DNA of 64,000 nt from Mycobacterium colombiense (GCF_001953985.1 NZ_MBEI01000056.1:248001-312000); one strand, 5' to 3'. Numbered from the stretch's first letter, positions 17,199-26,561 are shown. Notes: generated by a model not told the origin, from the letters alone. Numbers and translations are program-made.

Positions 17199-17606
17199 GT
17201 GCCGACGGGCAAGGTTAAGTGGTACGACGCTGACAAGGGCTTCGGCTTCCTGTCGCAAGAGGACGGCGAAGACGTGTACGTCCGCTCGTCGGCGTTGCCC
17301 GCCGGGGTCGAGGGCCTCAAGGCGGGCCAGCGTGTGGAGTTCGGCATCGCCTCCGGGCGGCGCGGGCCGCAAGCGTTGAGCCTCAAGCTGATTGAGCCGC
17401 CGCCCAGCCTGACCAAGGCGCGTCGCGAGGCGCCGGTCGAGCACAAGCACAGCCCGGACGAGCTGCACGGCATGGTCGAGGACATGATCACCCTGCTGGA
17501 AAGCACCGTGCAGCCCGAGTTGCGCAAGGGCCGCTACCCGGACCGCAAGACCGCCCGCCGGGTTTCCGAGGTGGTCAAGGCCGTGGCCCGGGAGCTCGAC
17601 GCCTGA
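17199..17606 (+). CDS. cspB: Cold-shock domain protein CspB, extended type
   Basis: A 135-residue protein whose first ~65 residues are a cold-shock domain. RNP1 is KGFGFLSQ and RNP2-like EDVYVRSSA, following [12 protein letters not shown]. It binds single-stranded RNA or DNA. The C-terminal half is a helical actinobacterial extension of unknown role. GTG 17199 is chosen because AGGTGA ends 5 nt before it and the length matches the M. tuberculosis protein. I recall a PE_PGRS gene after cspB in M. tuberculosis; here only 127 nt separate it from fadE10. Confidence 0.9.
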   Translation: MPTGKVKWYDADKGFGFLSQEDGEDVYVRSSALPAGVEGLKAGQRVEFGIASGRRGPQALSLKLIEPPPSLTKARREAPVEHKHSPDELHGMVEDMITLLESTVQPELRKGRYPDRKTARRVSEVVKAVARELDA

Positions 17607-17733
17607 CCGATCGGTGACTCAGAACCGACTGCGCCACGAAGCTACTCGGTGGTAACTTCGACATCCGTAGGTGTGGTATTCAGGCCGGTAGTGCCAACCC
17701 ACGTCGTGTCAGTCGTTTAGCGAGGAGGCTGCG

Positions 17734-19686
17734 ATGACACAGCAAACGCAGGTCACCGAGGAGCAGGCGAGAGCTCTCGCCGAGGAATCTCGCGAAAGTG
17801 GTTGGGATAAACCGTCTTTCGCCAAAGGGTTATTCCTTGGGCGTTTCCCGCTGGAACTCATACACCCATTTCCCAAACCGTCTGACGCCGACGAGGAGCG
17901 CATCGGAGCGTTTCTCGACAAGCTGCGGCAATTTTTGGACACCGTTAACGGCAGTGTCATCGAGCGCGATGCGCAGATTCCCGATGAATACGTGAAGGGC
18001 CTGGCCGAATTGGGTTGTTTCGGCATGAAAATCCCGTCCGAATACGGCGGGCTGGGCATGTCCCAAGTTGCCTACAACCGCGCACTGATGATGGTTTCGA
18101 GCGTTCATCCCAGTCTCGGCGCACTGCTGTCGGCCCATCAGTCGATCGGAGTACCCGAGCCGCTCAAACTCGCCGGGACCCCGGAACAGAAACGGAAGTA
18201 CTTGCCGCGGTGTGCTGCTGGGGCTATATCGGCGTTTCTGCTCACGGAACCAGATGTGGGCTCCGACCCGGCGCGGTTGGCCTCCACGGCAACGCCGACG
18301 GACGACGGCGAGGCGTACGAACTCGATGGCGTGAAACTGTGGACCACCAACGGCGTGGTCGCCGAGCTGCTGGTGGTCATGGCCCGGGTGCCCAAGGGCG
18401 ACGGGCATCGCGGCGGCATCAGCGCTTTCGTGGTCGAGGCCGATTCGCCGGGGATCACCGTGGAGCGGCGTAACAAGTTCATGGGGCTGCGCGGTATTGA
18501 GAACGGCGTGACCAGGCTGCACCGGGTTCGGGTGCCCAGCGAAAATTTGATCGGCCGAGAAGGCGACGGGCTCAAGATCGCGTTGACCACACTCAACGCC
18601 GGACGGCTGTCGCTGCCTGCGACCGCGACGGGTGCGTCCAAGTGGGCGCTGAAGATCGCCCGCGAATGGTCTGGTGAGCGTGTGCAGTGGGGCAAGCCGC
18701 TGGCCAAACATGAAGCGGTGGCTGGCAAGATCTCGTTCGTCGCCGCGACCAACTACGCGCTTGAAGCGGTGCTCGAGCTGTCCTCGCAGATGGCCGACGA
18801 GGGACGCAACGACATCCGCATCGAAGCCGCGCTGGCCAAATTGTGGGCTAGCGAGATGGCGTGCACCATCGGCGATGAGGTTTTGCAGATCCGGGGTGGC
18901 CGGGGCTATGAGACCGCGGAGTCATTGGCTGCGCGAGGTGAGCGCGCGGTGCCCGTCGAGCAGGTGGTGCGGGACCTGCGGATCAACCGCATCTTCGAAG
19001 GATCCAGCGAGATCATGCGGCTGCTCATCGCCCGCGAGGCGGTCGATGCACACCTCGCAGCGGCCGGCGCCCTGGCCAAGTCCGACGCCGGTTTGCGGCA
19101 GAAGGCCGCCGCGGCGGTCGGTGCGAGCGGGTTCTACGCGAAGTGGTTGCCACAGCTGGTGTTTGGCGAAGGTCAGCGACCGAAGGCGTACAACGAGTTC
19201 GGCCCGCTGGCGACGCACCTTCGGTTCGCCGAACGCTCGTCCCGCAAGCTGGCGCGCAACACCTTCTACGGGATGGCGCGCTGGCAGGCCAAGCTGGAAC
19301 AGCGGCAGGGCTTCCTGGGTCGCATCGTCGATATCGGTGCCGAGCTGTTCGCGATGTCCGCGGCGTGCGTGCGGGCCGAGGGCCAGCGTGTCGCCGACCC
19401 CACCGTCGGTCAACAGGCGTACGAGCTGGCCGAAACGTTCTGCCAGCAGGCGACCCTCCGCGTCGAAGCGTTGTTCCATGCGTTGTGGGCCAACACCGAC
19501 GGCAGCGATGTTCAGCTGACCCATAACGTCCTGGAGGGCCGTTACACCTGGCTGGAGGACGGGATCGTCGACCAGTCAGAAGGCACCGGGCCTTGGATCG
19601 CGCACTGGGAGCCCGGCGAGTCCACGGAACCCAACCTGGCCCGGCGATTTTTGACGGTGTCTGCGCCGTCGGAGGCGAATCTGTAG
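17734..19686 (+). CDS. fadE10: Acyl-CoA dehydrogenase FadE10
   Basis: A 650-residue FAD acyl-CoA dehydrogenase, longer than the usual ~390 residues because of a C-terminal helical extension. Visible blocks are FLLTEPDVGSDPARLASTAT (substrate/FAD loop), KLWTTNG, ERRNKFMGLRGIENG and the C-terminal FAD segment QIRGGRGYETAES with INRIFEGSSEIMR. The long form resembles VLCAD/ACAD9-type or FadE5-like proteins of beta-oxidation. AGGAGG lies 5 nt before ATG 17734. It stands as a single gene. Confidence 0.92.
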   Translation: MTQQTQVTEEQARALAEESRESGWDKPSFAKGLFLGRFPLELIHPFPKPSDADEERIGAFLDKLRQFLDTVNGSVIERDAQIPDEYVKGLAELGCFGMKIPSEYGGLGMSQVAYNRALMMVSSVHPSLGALLSAHQSIGVPEPLKLAGTPEQKRKYLPRCAAGAISAFLLTEPDVGSDPARLASTATPTDDGEAYELDGVKLWTTNGVVAELLVVMARVPKGDGHRGGISAFVVEADSPGITVERRNKFMGLRGIENGVTRLHRVRVPSENLIGREGDGLKIALTTLNAGRLSLPATATGASKWALKIAREWSGERVQWGKPLAKHEAVAGKISFVAATNYALEAVLELSSQMADEGRNDIRIEAALAKLWASEMACTIGDEVLQIRGGRGYETAESLAARGERAVPVEQVVRDLRINRIFEGSSEIMRLLIAREAVDAHLAAAGALAKSDAGLRQKAAAAVGASGFYAKWLPQLVFGEGQRPKAYNEFGPLATHLRFAERSSRKLARNTFYGMARWQAKLEQRQGFLGRIVDIGAELFAMSAACVRAEGQRVADPTVGQQAYELAETFCQQATLRVEALFHALWANTDGSDVQLTHNVLEGRYTWLEDGIVDQSEGTGPWIAHWEPGESTEPNLARRFLTVSAPSEANL

Positions 19687-19744
19687 CTTCGCGTTCGATT
19701 TCTCAGGGTTCGTCGACGGCCGTCGCTGAGGCAGAATTGTCGTC

Positions 19745-20749
19745 ATGGCCACCTACGTCGCCGAGGCGGGCGAATTCACCCGTGACACCGACTACATCAC
19801 CACCCGCATCACCGCTGACGGACGCGACGGCTATCCCGTCGAGCCAGGACGGTATCGACTGATCGTCGCCCGCGCGTGTCCGTGGGCGAACCGCGCGATC
19901 ATCGTGCGCCGCTTGCTCGGCCTGGAAAGTGTTCTCTCCATTGGCTTTTGCGGGCCCACGCACGATGAGCGCAGTTGGACGTTCGATCTGGATCCGGGTG
20001 GTGTCGACCCGGTGCTGAAGATCCCGCGGCTGCAGGACGCCTACTTCAAGCGGTTTCCCGACTACCCCAAAGGCATCACGGTGCCCGCGATCGTCGACGT
20101 CGGAACCGGCGCGGTGGTCACCAACGACTTCGCGCAGATGACCCTGGATCTGTCGACGGAATGGTCGGCCTACCACCGCGACGGAGCGCCCGAGCTGTAT
20201 CCCGAGCGGCTGCGCGCGGAGATCGACGAGGTGAGCAAGCGGGTCTACACCGAGATCAACAACGGCGTGTACCGGTGCGGGTTCGCCGGCTCGCAGCAGG
20301 CCTACGAGGCGGCCTATGACCGGCTGTTCACCGCGCTGGATTGGGTGAGCGAGCGGCTGACCAATCAGCGATTCCTGGTGGGCGACACCATCACCGAGGC
20401 CGACGTGCGGCTGTTCACCACCCTGGCCCGCTTCGATCCGGTGTATCACGGGCATTTCAAATGCAACCGCAGCAAATTGAGCGAGATGCCGGTGCTGTGG
20501 GCCTACGCGCGCGACCTGTTCCAGACGCCGGGTTTCGGTGACACCGTCGACTTCGTCCAGATCAAGCAGCACTACTACATCGTGCACGCCGACATCAATC
20601 CCACCCGGATCGTGCCAAAGGGTCCGGACCTGACCGACTGGCTATCCCCGCACGGGCGAGAGAGCTTGGGCGGCAAGCCCTTCGGGACGGGCACACCTCC
20701 AGGGCCGCCGCTCGAAGGCGAACGCGTGCCCGCCGGCCACGGGGCCTGA
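19745..20749 (+). CDS. Xi-class GST-like hydroquinone reductase (ECM4/YqjG family)
   Basis: A 334-residue thioredoxin-fold plus helical GST protein. The xi-class active-site motif CPWA is present (ARACPWANR), followed by TVPAIVDVGTGAVVTNDF and a C-terminal helical domain containing VGDTITEADVRLFTTLARFD. Family members reduce glutathionyl-hydroquinones through the Cys. Mycobacteria lack glutathione, so the physiological thiol is probably mycothiol (inference). The last ~60 residues are a Pro/Gly-rich tail. I do not recall this gene at this site in M. tuberculosis. Confidence 0.85.
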   Translation: MATYVAEAGEFTRDTDYITTRITADGRDGYPVEPGRYRLIVARACPWANRAIIVRRLLGLESVLSIGFCGPTHDERSWTFDLDPGGVDPVLKIPRLQDAYFKRFPDYPKGITVPAIVDVGTGAVVTNDFAQMTLDLSTEWSAYHRDGAPELYPERLRAEIDEVSKRVYTEINNGVYRCGFAGSQQAYEAAYDRLFTALDWVSERLTNQRFLVGDTITEADVRLFTTLARFDPVYHGHFKCNRSKLSEMPVLWAYARDLFQTPGFGDTVDFVQIKQHYYIVHADINPTRIVPKGPDLTDWLSPHGRESLGGKPFGTGTPPGPPLEGERVPAGHGA

Positions 20750-20765
20750 GCGACAAGGTCGACCC

Positions 20766-21266
20766 TCAGAAGGTCAGCCGCACCGACCATTCCGCGTGCG
20801 GAACGTCGCGTAGCTCGCCCGCCGGATCCACCGCCAGCGTCAGCAACTGCACGACGATCCCGGCCAGACGCCCGCGATGCGGGTCGACCGAGGGGATGGT
20901 CACGGCGAACCGGGTGCCCGGCCGGAAGATAGTGCTGGTGGTGTTGGTGGGGTCGTCGTAAACCTGCAGCAGCCGCCAGGGTGCCCGGTAGATGGCATCG
21001 GGCACCGACAGCTGAATCGGGTAACGCTCGCTGACCCGCAGCTCGCCCTGGTGCTGCGGCGTCTCGCAGTCTTCGAGGTTGAGCACGTTGCAGTACAGGT
21101 AGGGCCCCACCCGGGTCAGGTGGCCGTGCGAATACGCGCTGATCTCCGGATGCCGCGGGCCGGAGCGGCCCACCAACAACCAGGTCGCGACGCCGGCGCC
21201 GACGCAGAGCACGGCAACCAGGCAGGCGAGCAGCACGGCCACGCCACGCTTGCTTCCGGATTTCAC
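20766..21266 (-). CDS. Exported DUF2771 protein (Rv0875c-like)
   Basis: A 166-residue protein with one N-terminal hydrophobic segment (VAVLLACLVAVLCVGAGVA, residues ~9-27), probably a signal anchor, and an extracytoplasmic beta-rich domain containing YLYCNVLNLEDCE, whose two Cys could form a disulfide. Function unknown. Its GTG start overlaps the stop of the MFS gene by four bases (GTGA), so the two are translationally coupled. Confidence 0.8.
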   Translation of the reverse strand: MKSGSKRGVAVLLACLVAVLCVGAGVATWLLVGRSGPRHPEISAYSHGHLTRVGPYLYCNVLNLEDCETPQHQGELRVSERYPIQLSVPDAIYRAPWRLLQVYDDPTNTTSTIFRPGTRFAVTIPSVDPHRGRLAGIVVQLLTLAVDPAGELRDVPHAEWSVRLTF

Positions 21267-22945
21267 TCGGCAACCACCGCCGTGGCGCCGACATCGCGGC
21301 GCTTGCCCTCTTGCTCGACCATGATCGGCCTATTCCCTCCCAGGCCGGGAATCAGTGAATTGCCGCGGAAGCTGACCAGGGTCTGCGCCAGGCCCAGGAT
21401 GAGCAGCGCGGTCACCGCGGTAAAGCCGACCCACAACTCGGTGTACACCAACACCCCGAGCGCGCCGCCGAGGACCCAGGCCAACTGCAGCGTCGACTCC
21501 GAGCGCCCGAAGCCCGACGCGCGCGATTCCTCCGGCAGGTCGTCCTGCAGCGACGCATCCAGGGACGCCTTCGCGATGGCGCTGGATCCCGACGTGACCA
21601 GTGTGGCGATCACGGCCACCATCAGGTTGCCGGCCACCGAGGCGGCCAGCGCGACCGCGCTCACCGCCACCGTGCAGCGCACCACCAGCGCGGCGGGCCG
21701 GCCCAGCTTCAGGCGGGCACTGGTGAAGTTGCCGACGAAATTGCCGATCCCGGCCGCGGCGCCGATCATGCCGAGCATGGCGATCTGGGCCCAGCCGTTG
21801 GCCTGGTGGGCCTTGGCGACGAACGCGGGATACAGGAACAGAAAACCCACCATGACCTTGATGGTGCAGTTACCCCACAGAGAGGTGATGATGTTGCGGC
21901 CCAACGGCTGTCGCAGCGCCCCGCTGACTTCCTTGTGCCAGCTGCGGCGCAGCGGTTCACTGTCCTGGCGATAGCTCAGGGTGGCGGGAACCTCACCGGC
22001 GGTCACCTCGACCCAGCGCGGTATCCGCATCGACAGCATGGCGCCGGCGATCGTCACCGCGATCACCACGAACAACGCCCCGGGCAGCTTGAACAGGTGG
22101 GTGCAGACGAATTCGACGCCACCCGCGATCGCGCCGCCGACGATGGTGCCGCCCAGCAGACCGAACATGGTCAGCCTTGCGTTGACCCGCACCAGGTCGA
22201 TGGTCGGCGGCATCACCCGCGGTGTCACCGCGCTGCGCAGCACGCTGAACGACTTCGAGAACACCATCATCGCGAGCGCGCACGGATAGAGCACCCACGA
22301 CGGGAAACTGCCGCTGGCGCCGTCGTAGTTCATCACCAGCAGCACGGCCAGCGCGGTCCGCAGGGCGAACGACGCGGCCAGGGCGACGCGGCGGCCGTGC
22401 TGCAGCCGGTCCAGCGCCGGGCCGATCAGCGGTGCGATCACCGCGAACGGCGCGATGGTGATCAACAGATACAGCGCGACCCGCCCCTTGCTCTCGCCCG
22501 TGGCCGCCGCGAAGAACAACGTGTTGGCCAGCGCGACTGCCATTGCGGCGTCCACCGCGAAGTTGGCCACCACGGGCCACGTCAGCGCCGTCAGCCCGGA
22601 TTTGTCGGCGCCGTCGGCCGTCGCGGCGCGCTGCACCATCCAGTACATCCGCGAACCCATCTCGCGGCTGCGCAGCGCCGCGGCGCGGGTGACGGTGATC
22701 CGCTCGCCGGAAGCCGGACCGCGAGGCGCCGCGGCGGTGTTGCGTTCGGGCTCCGGCTGGTGGCCCAGCGGGGGCAGGTAACGGTTGGCGCTCGGCATCG
22801 GCGTCGGGCGGCGGGTGCGCCGATCGGCGGCCCCGCCGGCGGGGTAATTGGCCGCGCCCGGATGCTGGGAAGCAGCGCCATTGCGGGGCCGGCGGCCCGG
22901 CTGAGGGGCCACTCGGCCCGGATTGTTTTGCCGCCGTCCAGACAC
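21263..22945 (-). CDS. Major facilitator superfamily transporter (Rv0876c-like)
   Basis: A 560-residue membrane transporter with about 12 predicted helices from residue ~110 onward. The first ~90 residues are a basic, Pro/Ala-rich cytoplasmic tail beginning MSGRRQNNPGRVAPQ. RLQHGRRVALAA resembles the cytoplasmic loop 2-3 of MFS proteins. Substrate unknown. GTG 22945 is the start, 79 nt from the divergent DUF3027 gene. The short DUF2771 gene follows with an overlap. Confidence 0.85.
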   Translation of the reverse strand: MSGRRQNNPGRVAPQPGRRPRNGAASQHPGAANYPAGGAADRRTRRPTPMPSANRYLPPLGHQPEPERNTAAAPRGPASGERITVTRAAALRSREMGSRMYWMVQRAATADGADKSGLTALTWPVVANFAVDAAMAVALANTLFFAAATGESKGRVALYLLITIAPFAVIAPLIGPALDRLQHGRRVALAASFALRTALAVLLVMNYDGASGSFPSWVLYPCALAMMVFSKSFSVLRSAVTPRVMPPTIDLVRVNARLTMFGLLGGTIVGGAIAGGVEFVCTHLFKLPGALFVVIAVTIAGAMLSMRIPRWVEVTAGEVPATLSYRQDSEPLRRSWHKEVSGALRQPLGRNIITSLWGNCTIKVMVGFLFLYPAFVAKAHQANGWAQIAMLGMIGAAAGIGNFVGNFTSARLKLGRPAALVVRCTVAVSAVALAASVAGNLMVAVIATLVTSGSSAIAKASLDASLQDDLPEESRASGFGRSESTLQLAWVLGGALGVLVYTELWVGFTAVTALLILGLAQTLVSFRGNSLIPGLGGNRPIMVEQEGKRRDVGATAVVAE

Positions 22946-23024
22946 GTCCCGATTCTCCCCTATGCCGCCTGGATGCGTCTGCAGGTAACGGGGCGTGGCT
23001 CGTCAACCTAGTATTGGAACCGCA

Positions 23025-24038
23025 ATGCAGAAAGAAGACAGCGCGACCCGACTCATCGAGGAGCCCATCGTGGAGTACGCCGTGGCGACCGCGGCCGACT
23101 GGCCCGAGGGGTTGGCGACGGTGCTCACGGGCGCGGCAGACCAGGCCAGGGCCGCGGTCGTGGAGTTCAGCGGGCCGGAGATGGTCGGCGACTATCTGGG
23201 CGTCGGCTACGAAGACCCGAATACCGCCACCCACCGGTTCCTGGCGCATTTGCCCGGCTACCAGGGCTGGCAGTGGGCGGTCGTCGTGGCCGCCTATCCC
23301 GGCGCCGATCACGCCACCATCAGCGAGGTGGTGCTGGTGCCCGGGCCGACGGCGTTGCTCGCCCCGGAATGGGTGCCGTGGGAGCAACGGGTGCGGCCCG
23401 GGGACCTGAGCCCCGGCGATCTGTTGGCGCCCGCCGCCGACGATCCCCGGCTGGTTCCCGGCTACACCGCCAGCGGTGACCCCGAGGTCGACGAGACCGC
23501 CGCGGAAATCGGGCTGGGCCGGCGTTGGGTGATGAGCGCGGAGGGCCGCGCGGAGGCGGCCGAACGCTGGCGCACCGGCGATTACGGCCCCGACTCGCCG
23601 ATGGCGCGGTCGACCAAGCGGGTGTGCCGCGACTGCGGCTTCTTCCTGCCGCTCTCGGGATCCCTGGGCTCGCTGTTCGGCGTGTGCGGCAACGAACTGT
23701 CGGCCGACGGGCACATCGTCGACAAGCTGTACGGCTGCGGTGCACACTCGGACACCCCGGCCCCGGCGGGCACCGGGTCGCCGGCGTATGAGCCCTACGA
23801 CGACGGCCTGCTGGACGTCACCCAGGCACCGGTCGAGCCGACCGCGCCGCCCGCGGAGTCGGCAGAGGCGTCCGAAGCGCAGCCGGAGGCCGAGGTCGCG
23901 GAGCAACAGCTCGAGGCCACGGAGCAGCAGCCCGAGGCGCCGGGTGAGACGGCGGAGGCCGAGCCCGTGTCCGAGGCCGCGGAGTCCGAGCAGCAGCCGG
24001 AGCCCGAGCAGCAGCCGCAGACCGAGACGCCGGACTAG
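23025..24038 (+). CDS. DUF3027 protein with acidic C-terminal tail (Rv0877-like)
   Basis: A 337-residue soluble protein. Residues ~1-245 are the conserved DUF3027 region, with a putative metal-binding CRDCGFFLPLSGSLGSLFGVCG block and a later GCGAHSD. Residues ~265-337 form a low-complexity Glu/Gln/Pro/Ala tail with many EQQPE-like units. The M. tuberculosis protein is, as I recall, about 262 residues, so the tail is extra. ATG 23025 is chosen; TAGTAT at 23009-23014 may be its -10. The stop overlaps the convergent SRPBCC stop (CTAG). Confidence 0.8.
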   Translation: MQKEDSATRLIEEPIVEYAVATAADWPEGLATVLTGAADQARAAVVEFSGPEMVGDYLGVGYEDPNTATHRFLAHLPGYQGWQWAVVVAAYPGADHATISEVVLVPGPTALLAPEWVPWEQRVRPGDLSPGDLLAPAADDPRLVPGYTASGDPEVDETAAEIGLGRRWVMSAEGRAEAAERWRTGDYGPDSPMARSTKRVCRDCGFFLPLSGSLGSLFGVCGNELSADGHIVDKLYGCGAHSDTPAPAGTGSPAYEPYDDGLLDVTQAPVEPTAPPAESAEASEAQPEAEVAEQQLEATEQQPEAPGETAEAEPVSEAAESEQQPEPEQQPQTETPD

Positions 24039-24490
24039 CCGGTTTCGGCGGCGGCCTTGATGCGCGCCAGCGAGGCGTTCATCCCGTCGAGCAACTCGCG
24101 TTCGAAGTTCTCGGTCCCGCCGAAGAGCGCATTCACCGACAGGTTCGAAAAGGCGGTGACGCCGTTTTCGGCGTGCCGACTCTCGATCAGCCGCGTGCCC
24201 TCGCCGCTGGGCTCAAGCTCATAGGTCCAGATGGTGTTGTTGGTGTCCACGCGGAACGCGAGCCTGCGGTCGGGGACGATATCGACGACCGTGCACGTGG
24301 TCGGCCAGAACATCCGCTTGCGGCGGTTGAGGTTGAGGGTCCTGGTGCCCTGACGGACCGGGCCGAAGGGCTTCATCCATCTGCATTGCGGGCTCCACTG
24401 CGGCATGCGCCGCAGGTCCGAAATCAATCCCCACACGGTGGCCACCGGGGCGTCGATGTCGACGTGTGTTTGCAACAGCGGGGCTACCAT
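24035..24490 (-). CDS. SRPBCC/polyketide cyclase-like protein
   Basis: A 151-residue START-like fold protein. It opens LLQTHVDIDAPVATVWGLIS, the usual SRPBCC first strand and helix, and has RRMPQWSPQCRWMKPFGPV and a final helix with ENFERELLDGMNASLARI. These proteins bind lipids, polyketides or other hydrophobic ligands. ATG 24490 has GGAGGAG 2-8 nt upstream; the longer upstream frame lacks support. It follows the DUF2530 gene by 20 nt on the same strand. Confidence 0.8.
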   Translation of the reverse strand: MVAPLLQTHVDIDAPVATVWGLISDLRRMPQWSPQCRWMKPFGPVRQGTRTLNLNRRKRMFWPTTCTVVDIVPDRRLAFRVDTNNTIWTYELEPSGEGTRLIESRHAENGVTAFSNLSVNALFGGTENFERELLDGMNASLARIKAAAETG

Positions 24491-24510
24491 CGCTCCTCCA
24501 GGTGTGCGAA

Positions 24511-24786
24511 TTACTTGTGGTCGAGAAAGTTTTCGAGCCCGGCCTGGGCCCCGCGCGCACCGCGCCGGGCCGCGGCCAGCTGCAGCAGGAAGATGCTCGT
24601 ACCGAGCACCCCGACGCCCAGCCCGGCCAGGGCCACCGGACGCCAACCCTGCAGGGCGGGCACCAGGAAAGCGGCGGCCACCGCGGCCAGCCAGCCCAGC
24701 GCGCCCAGCGCGATGAACGGCCACACGTGCAGCAGCGCGGCCGGCAGCGGCGGCGCGGTGCGGTTGTCACCGGGTTCGGCAGGCAT
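24511..24786 (-). CDS. DUF2530 small membrane protein (Rv0879c-like)
   Basis: A 91-residue membrane protein with two hydrophobic segments, HVWPFIALGALGWLAAVAAA and PVALAGLGVGVLGTSIFLL, and a basic C-terminal end. ATG 24786 gives the length I recall for the M. tuberculosis protein; ATG 24798 would add four residues. Function unknown. It is divergent from the MarR gene. Confidence 0.75.
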   Translation of the reverse strand: MPAEPGDNRTAPPLPAALLHVWPFIALGALGWLAAVAAAFLVPALQGWRPVALAGLGVGVLGTSIFLLQLAAARRGARGAQAGLENFLDHK

Positions 24787-24932
24787 CGCGATTAACATAG
24801 CCCGCCGCCGGCGCTCGCGGGCGGCGCACCCAATTGCCGAAACGGATGATCGGAAAACCGCTGAGCAAGGTGGGATGGGCGGGCGGATAAGCGTTTCGAG
24901 CAAAATTCCGAAGCTTAGCGAAAAGAATCCAC

Positions 24933-24949
24933 ACCGGTGGTTCACCGGT
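24933..24949. promoter_or_regulatory. Perfect palindrome, candidate MarR operator
   Basis: ACCGGTG and CACCGGT arms (7 bp each) flank GTT, 41 bp before the MarR gene. The position around the -50 to -40 region of a leaderless promoter fits autoregulation. No second copy was found nearby. Confidence 0.5.
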
Positions 24950-24977
24950 TCGTGTCCCGGTTTCTCGGGCGTGCGTG

Positions 24978-24983
24978 TAACCT
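24978..24983 (+). promoter_or_regulatory. -10 element of a leaderless marR transcript
   Basis: TAACCT fits TANNNT and ends 7 nt before ATG 24990. No ribosome-binding sequence is present, so initiation is probably leaderless. Confidence 0.5.
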
Positions 24984-24989
24984 CGCGCC

Positions 24990-25421
24990 ATGCCTGACAG
25001 CGATGCGCGGCTGGCCAGCGACCTGTCACTGGCAGTTATGCGGCTGGCCCGCCAACTGCGGTTTCGCAACCCTTCGTCGCCGGTGTCGTTGTCCCAGCTG
25101 TCGGCGCTGGCCATGCTGACCAACGAAGGCCCGATGACACCGGGCGCCCTGGCGATCCGCGAACGGGTCCGGCCGCCGTCGATGACCCGGGTCATCGCAT
25201 CGCTGGCCGAGATGGGCCTGGTGGACCGCGCGCCGCACCCGGTCGACGGCCGGCAGGTGCTCGTCTCGGTCTCCGAGTCCGGGGCCGAGCTGGTCAAGGC
25301 GAACCGTCGTGCCCGCCAGGAGTGGCTGGCCAAGCGGCTGGCGACGCTGGACAGCGAACAACGCGACACCCTGCGCAACGCGGCCGATCTGATGTTGGCC
25401 CTGGTCGACGAAGGCCCGTGA
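24990..25421 (+). CDS. MarR family transcriptional regulator (Rv0880-like)
   Basis: A 143-residue winged-helix regulator. The wHTH is visible as [42 protein letters not shown] and wing [18 protein letters not shown], with dimer helices at both ends. In M. tuberculosis the orthologous position is a MarR protein linked to acid and virulence responses; the ligand here is unknown. Its TGA overlaps the GTG of the downstream SpoU gene (GTGA), so the two are coupled. Confidence 0.9.
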   Translation: MPDSDARLASDLSLAVMRLARQLRFRNPSSPVSLSQLSALAMLTNEGPMTPGALAIRERVRPPSMTRVIASLAEMGLVDRAPHPVDGRQVLVSVSESGAELVKANRRARQEWLAKRLATLDSEQRDTLRNAADLMLALVDEGP

Positions 25422-26272
25422 GTTACCGGACCGAAGCCCTGAATATTCAGGACGTTGACGACCCCGACGATCCCAGGCTCGACGATTTCCGCGACCTGAA
25501 CAGCGTCGACCGTCGTCCCGATCTGCCGTCCGGCAAGGGGCTGGTGATCGCCGAGGGCGTGCTGGTGGTGCAGCGCATGCTGGCGTCGCGCTTCCGCCCG
25601 CATGCCCTGCTGGGCACCGACCGCCGGCTCGCCGAGCTCGAGGACGATCTGGCCGGCAGCGCCGTGCCGTTCTACCGGGCCTCCGCCGACGTCATGGCCC
25701 GGGTGGTCGGCTTCCATCTCAATCGCGGCGTGCTGGCGGCCGCCCGGCGGGTGCCCGAATCCAGCGTCGCCGACGTGATCGCCGGGGCCCGCACCGTCGC
25801 GGTCCTCGAAGGGGTCAACGACCACGAGAACCTGGGCTCGATCTTCCGCAACGCGGCGGGCCTCGGCGTCGACGCGGTGGTGTTCGGCAGCGGCTGCGCC
25901 GACCCGCTGTACCGCCGCGCGGTCCGGGTGTCGATGGGCCATGCGCTGCTGGTGCCGTATGCGCGCGCGGCCTCCTGGCCCGCCGAACTTGAGACGTTGC
26001 GGCAGAACGGTTTTCGGCTGATGGCGATGACCCCGCAAGGCACTGCGTGCGCCCTGCCGGAGGCGATGACGACCGCGCGCGACGACCGCGTCGCGGTGCT
26101 GGTGGGCGCCGAGGGGCCGGGGCTGACGCCGGCCACCCTGCGGTTGAGCGATGTGCGGGTGCGCATCCCAATGTCGCGGGGCACCGACTCGCTCAACGTC
26201 GCGACCGCGGCGGCGCTGGCGTTCTACGAGCGGGCCCGCTCGACGAGAGGCGGCGATGGACAGTCAGACTAG
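25418..26272 (+). CDS. SpoU/TrmH family RNA 2'-O-methyltransferase (Rv0881-like)
   Basis: A 284-residue SPOUT methyltransferase. Motif 1 [20 protein letters not shown], motif 2 [10 protein letters not shown] and motif 3 [18 protein letters not shown] form the trefoil-knot SAM site. An N-terminal substrate-binding domain ([16 protein letters not shown]) resembles the L30-like region of 23S rRNA methylases. It modifies rRNA or tRNA; the target nucleotide is not identifiable. The GTG start overlaps the marR stop. Confidence 0.9.
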   Translation: MSYRTEALNIQDVDDPDDPRLDDFRDLNSVDRRPDLPSGKGLVIAEGVLVVQRMLASRFRPHALLGTDRRLAELEDDLAGSAVPFYRASADVMARVVGFHLNRGVLAAARRVPESSVADVIAGARTVAVLEGVNDHENLGSIFRNAAGLGVDAVVFGSGCADPLYRRAVRVSMGHALLVPYARAASWPAELETLRQNGFRLMAMTPQGTACALPEAMTTARDDRVAVLVGAEGPGLTPATLRLSDVRVRIPMSRGTDSLNVATAAALAFYERARSTRGGDGQSD

Positions 26273-26561
26273 GCTCCGGCTGATGAGAGACGAATCCGTC
26301 CCCTGGGCAACGGGTTTGACGGTGACCGCATTCGTCGCGGTGGTCACCGCGGCCGCGATCGTGGTGCTCAGCCTGGGGCTGGTTCGGGTGCACGCGCTGC
26401 TGGCCGTGGGGCTCAACGTCGTGGCCGCCGGGGGACTGGCACCGACCTTGTGGGGGTGGCGGCGTACCCCGGTGCTGCGCTGGTTCGTGCTGGGCGCCGC
26501 GGTGGGCGTCGCGGGCGCGTGGATTGTGCTGCTGGCCCTGACGGCCGCGGGTCGGGCTTAG
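26256..26561 (+). CDS. DUF2537 small membrane protein (Rv0882-like)
   Basis: A 101-residue membrane protein with hydrophobic segments TAFVAVVTAAAIVVLSLGL, LLAVGLNVVAAGGLAPTL and WFVLGAAVGVAGAWIVLLAL. ATG 26256 is preceded by GAGAGG at 5-nt spacing and overlaps the SpoU gene by 17 nt; ATG 26283 is the shorter alternative but has no ribosome site. Function unknown. Its TAG stop lies within the first bases of a dispersed repeat. Confidence 0.75.
   Translation: MDSQTRLRLMRDESVPWATGLTVTAFVAVVTAAAIVVLSLGLVRVHALLAVGLNVVAAGGLAPTLWGWRRTPVLRWFVLGAAVGVAGAWIVLLALTAAGRA

Noticed and set aside
24511-25029. Longer 172-codon version of the DUF2530 gene
   Set aside because: It would run through the divergent marR promoter and palindrome; the 91-residue form from 24786 fits the known family length.
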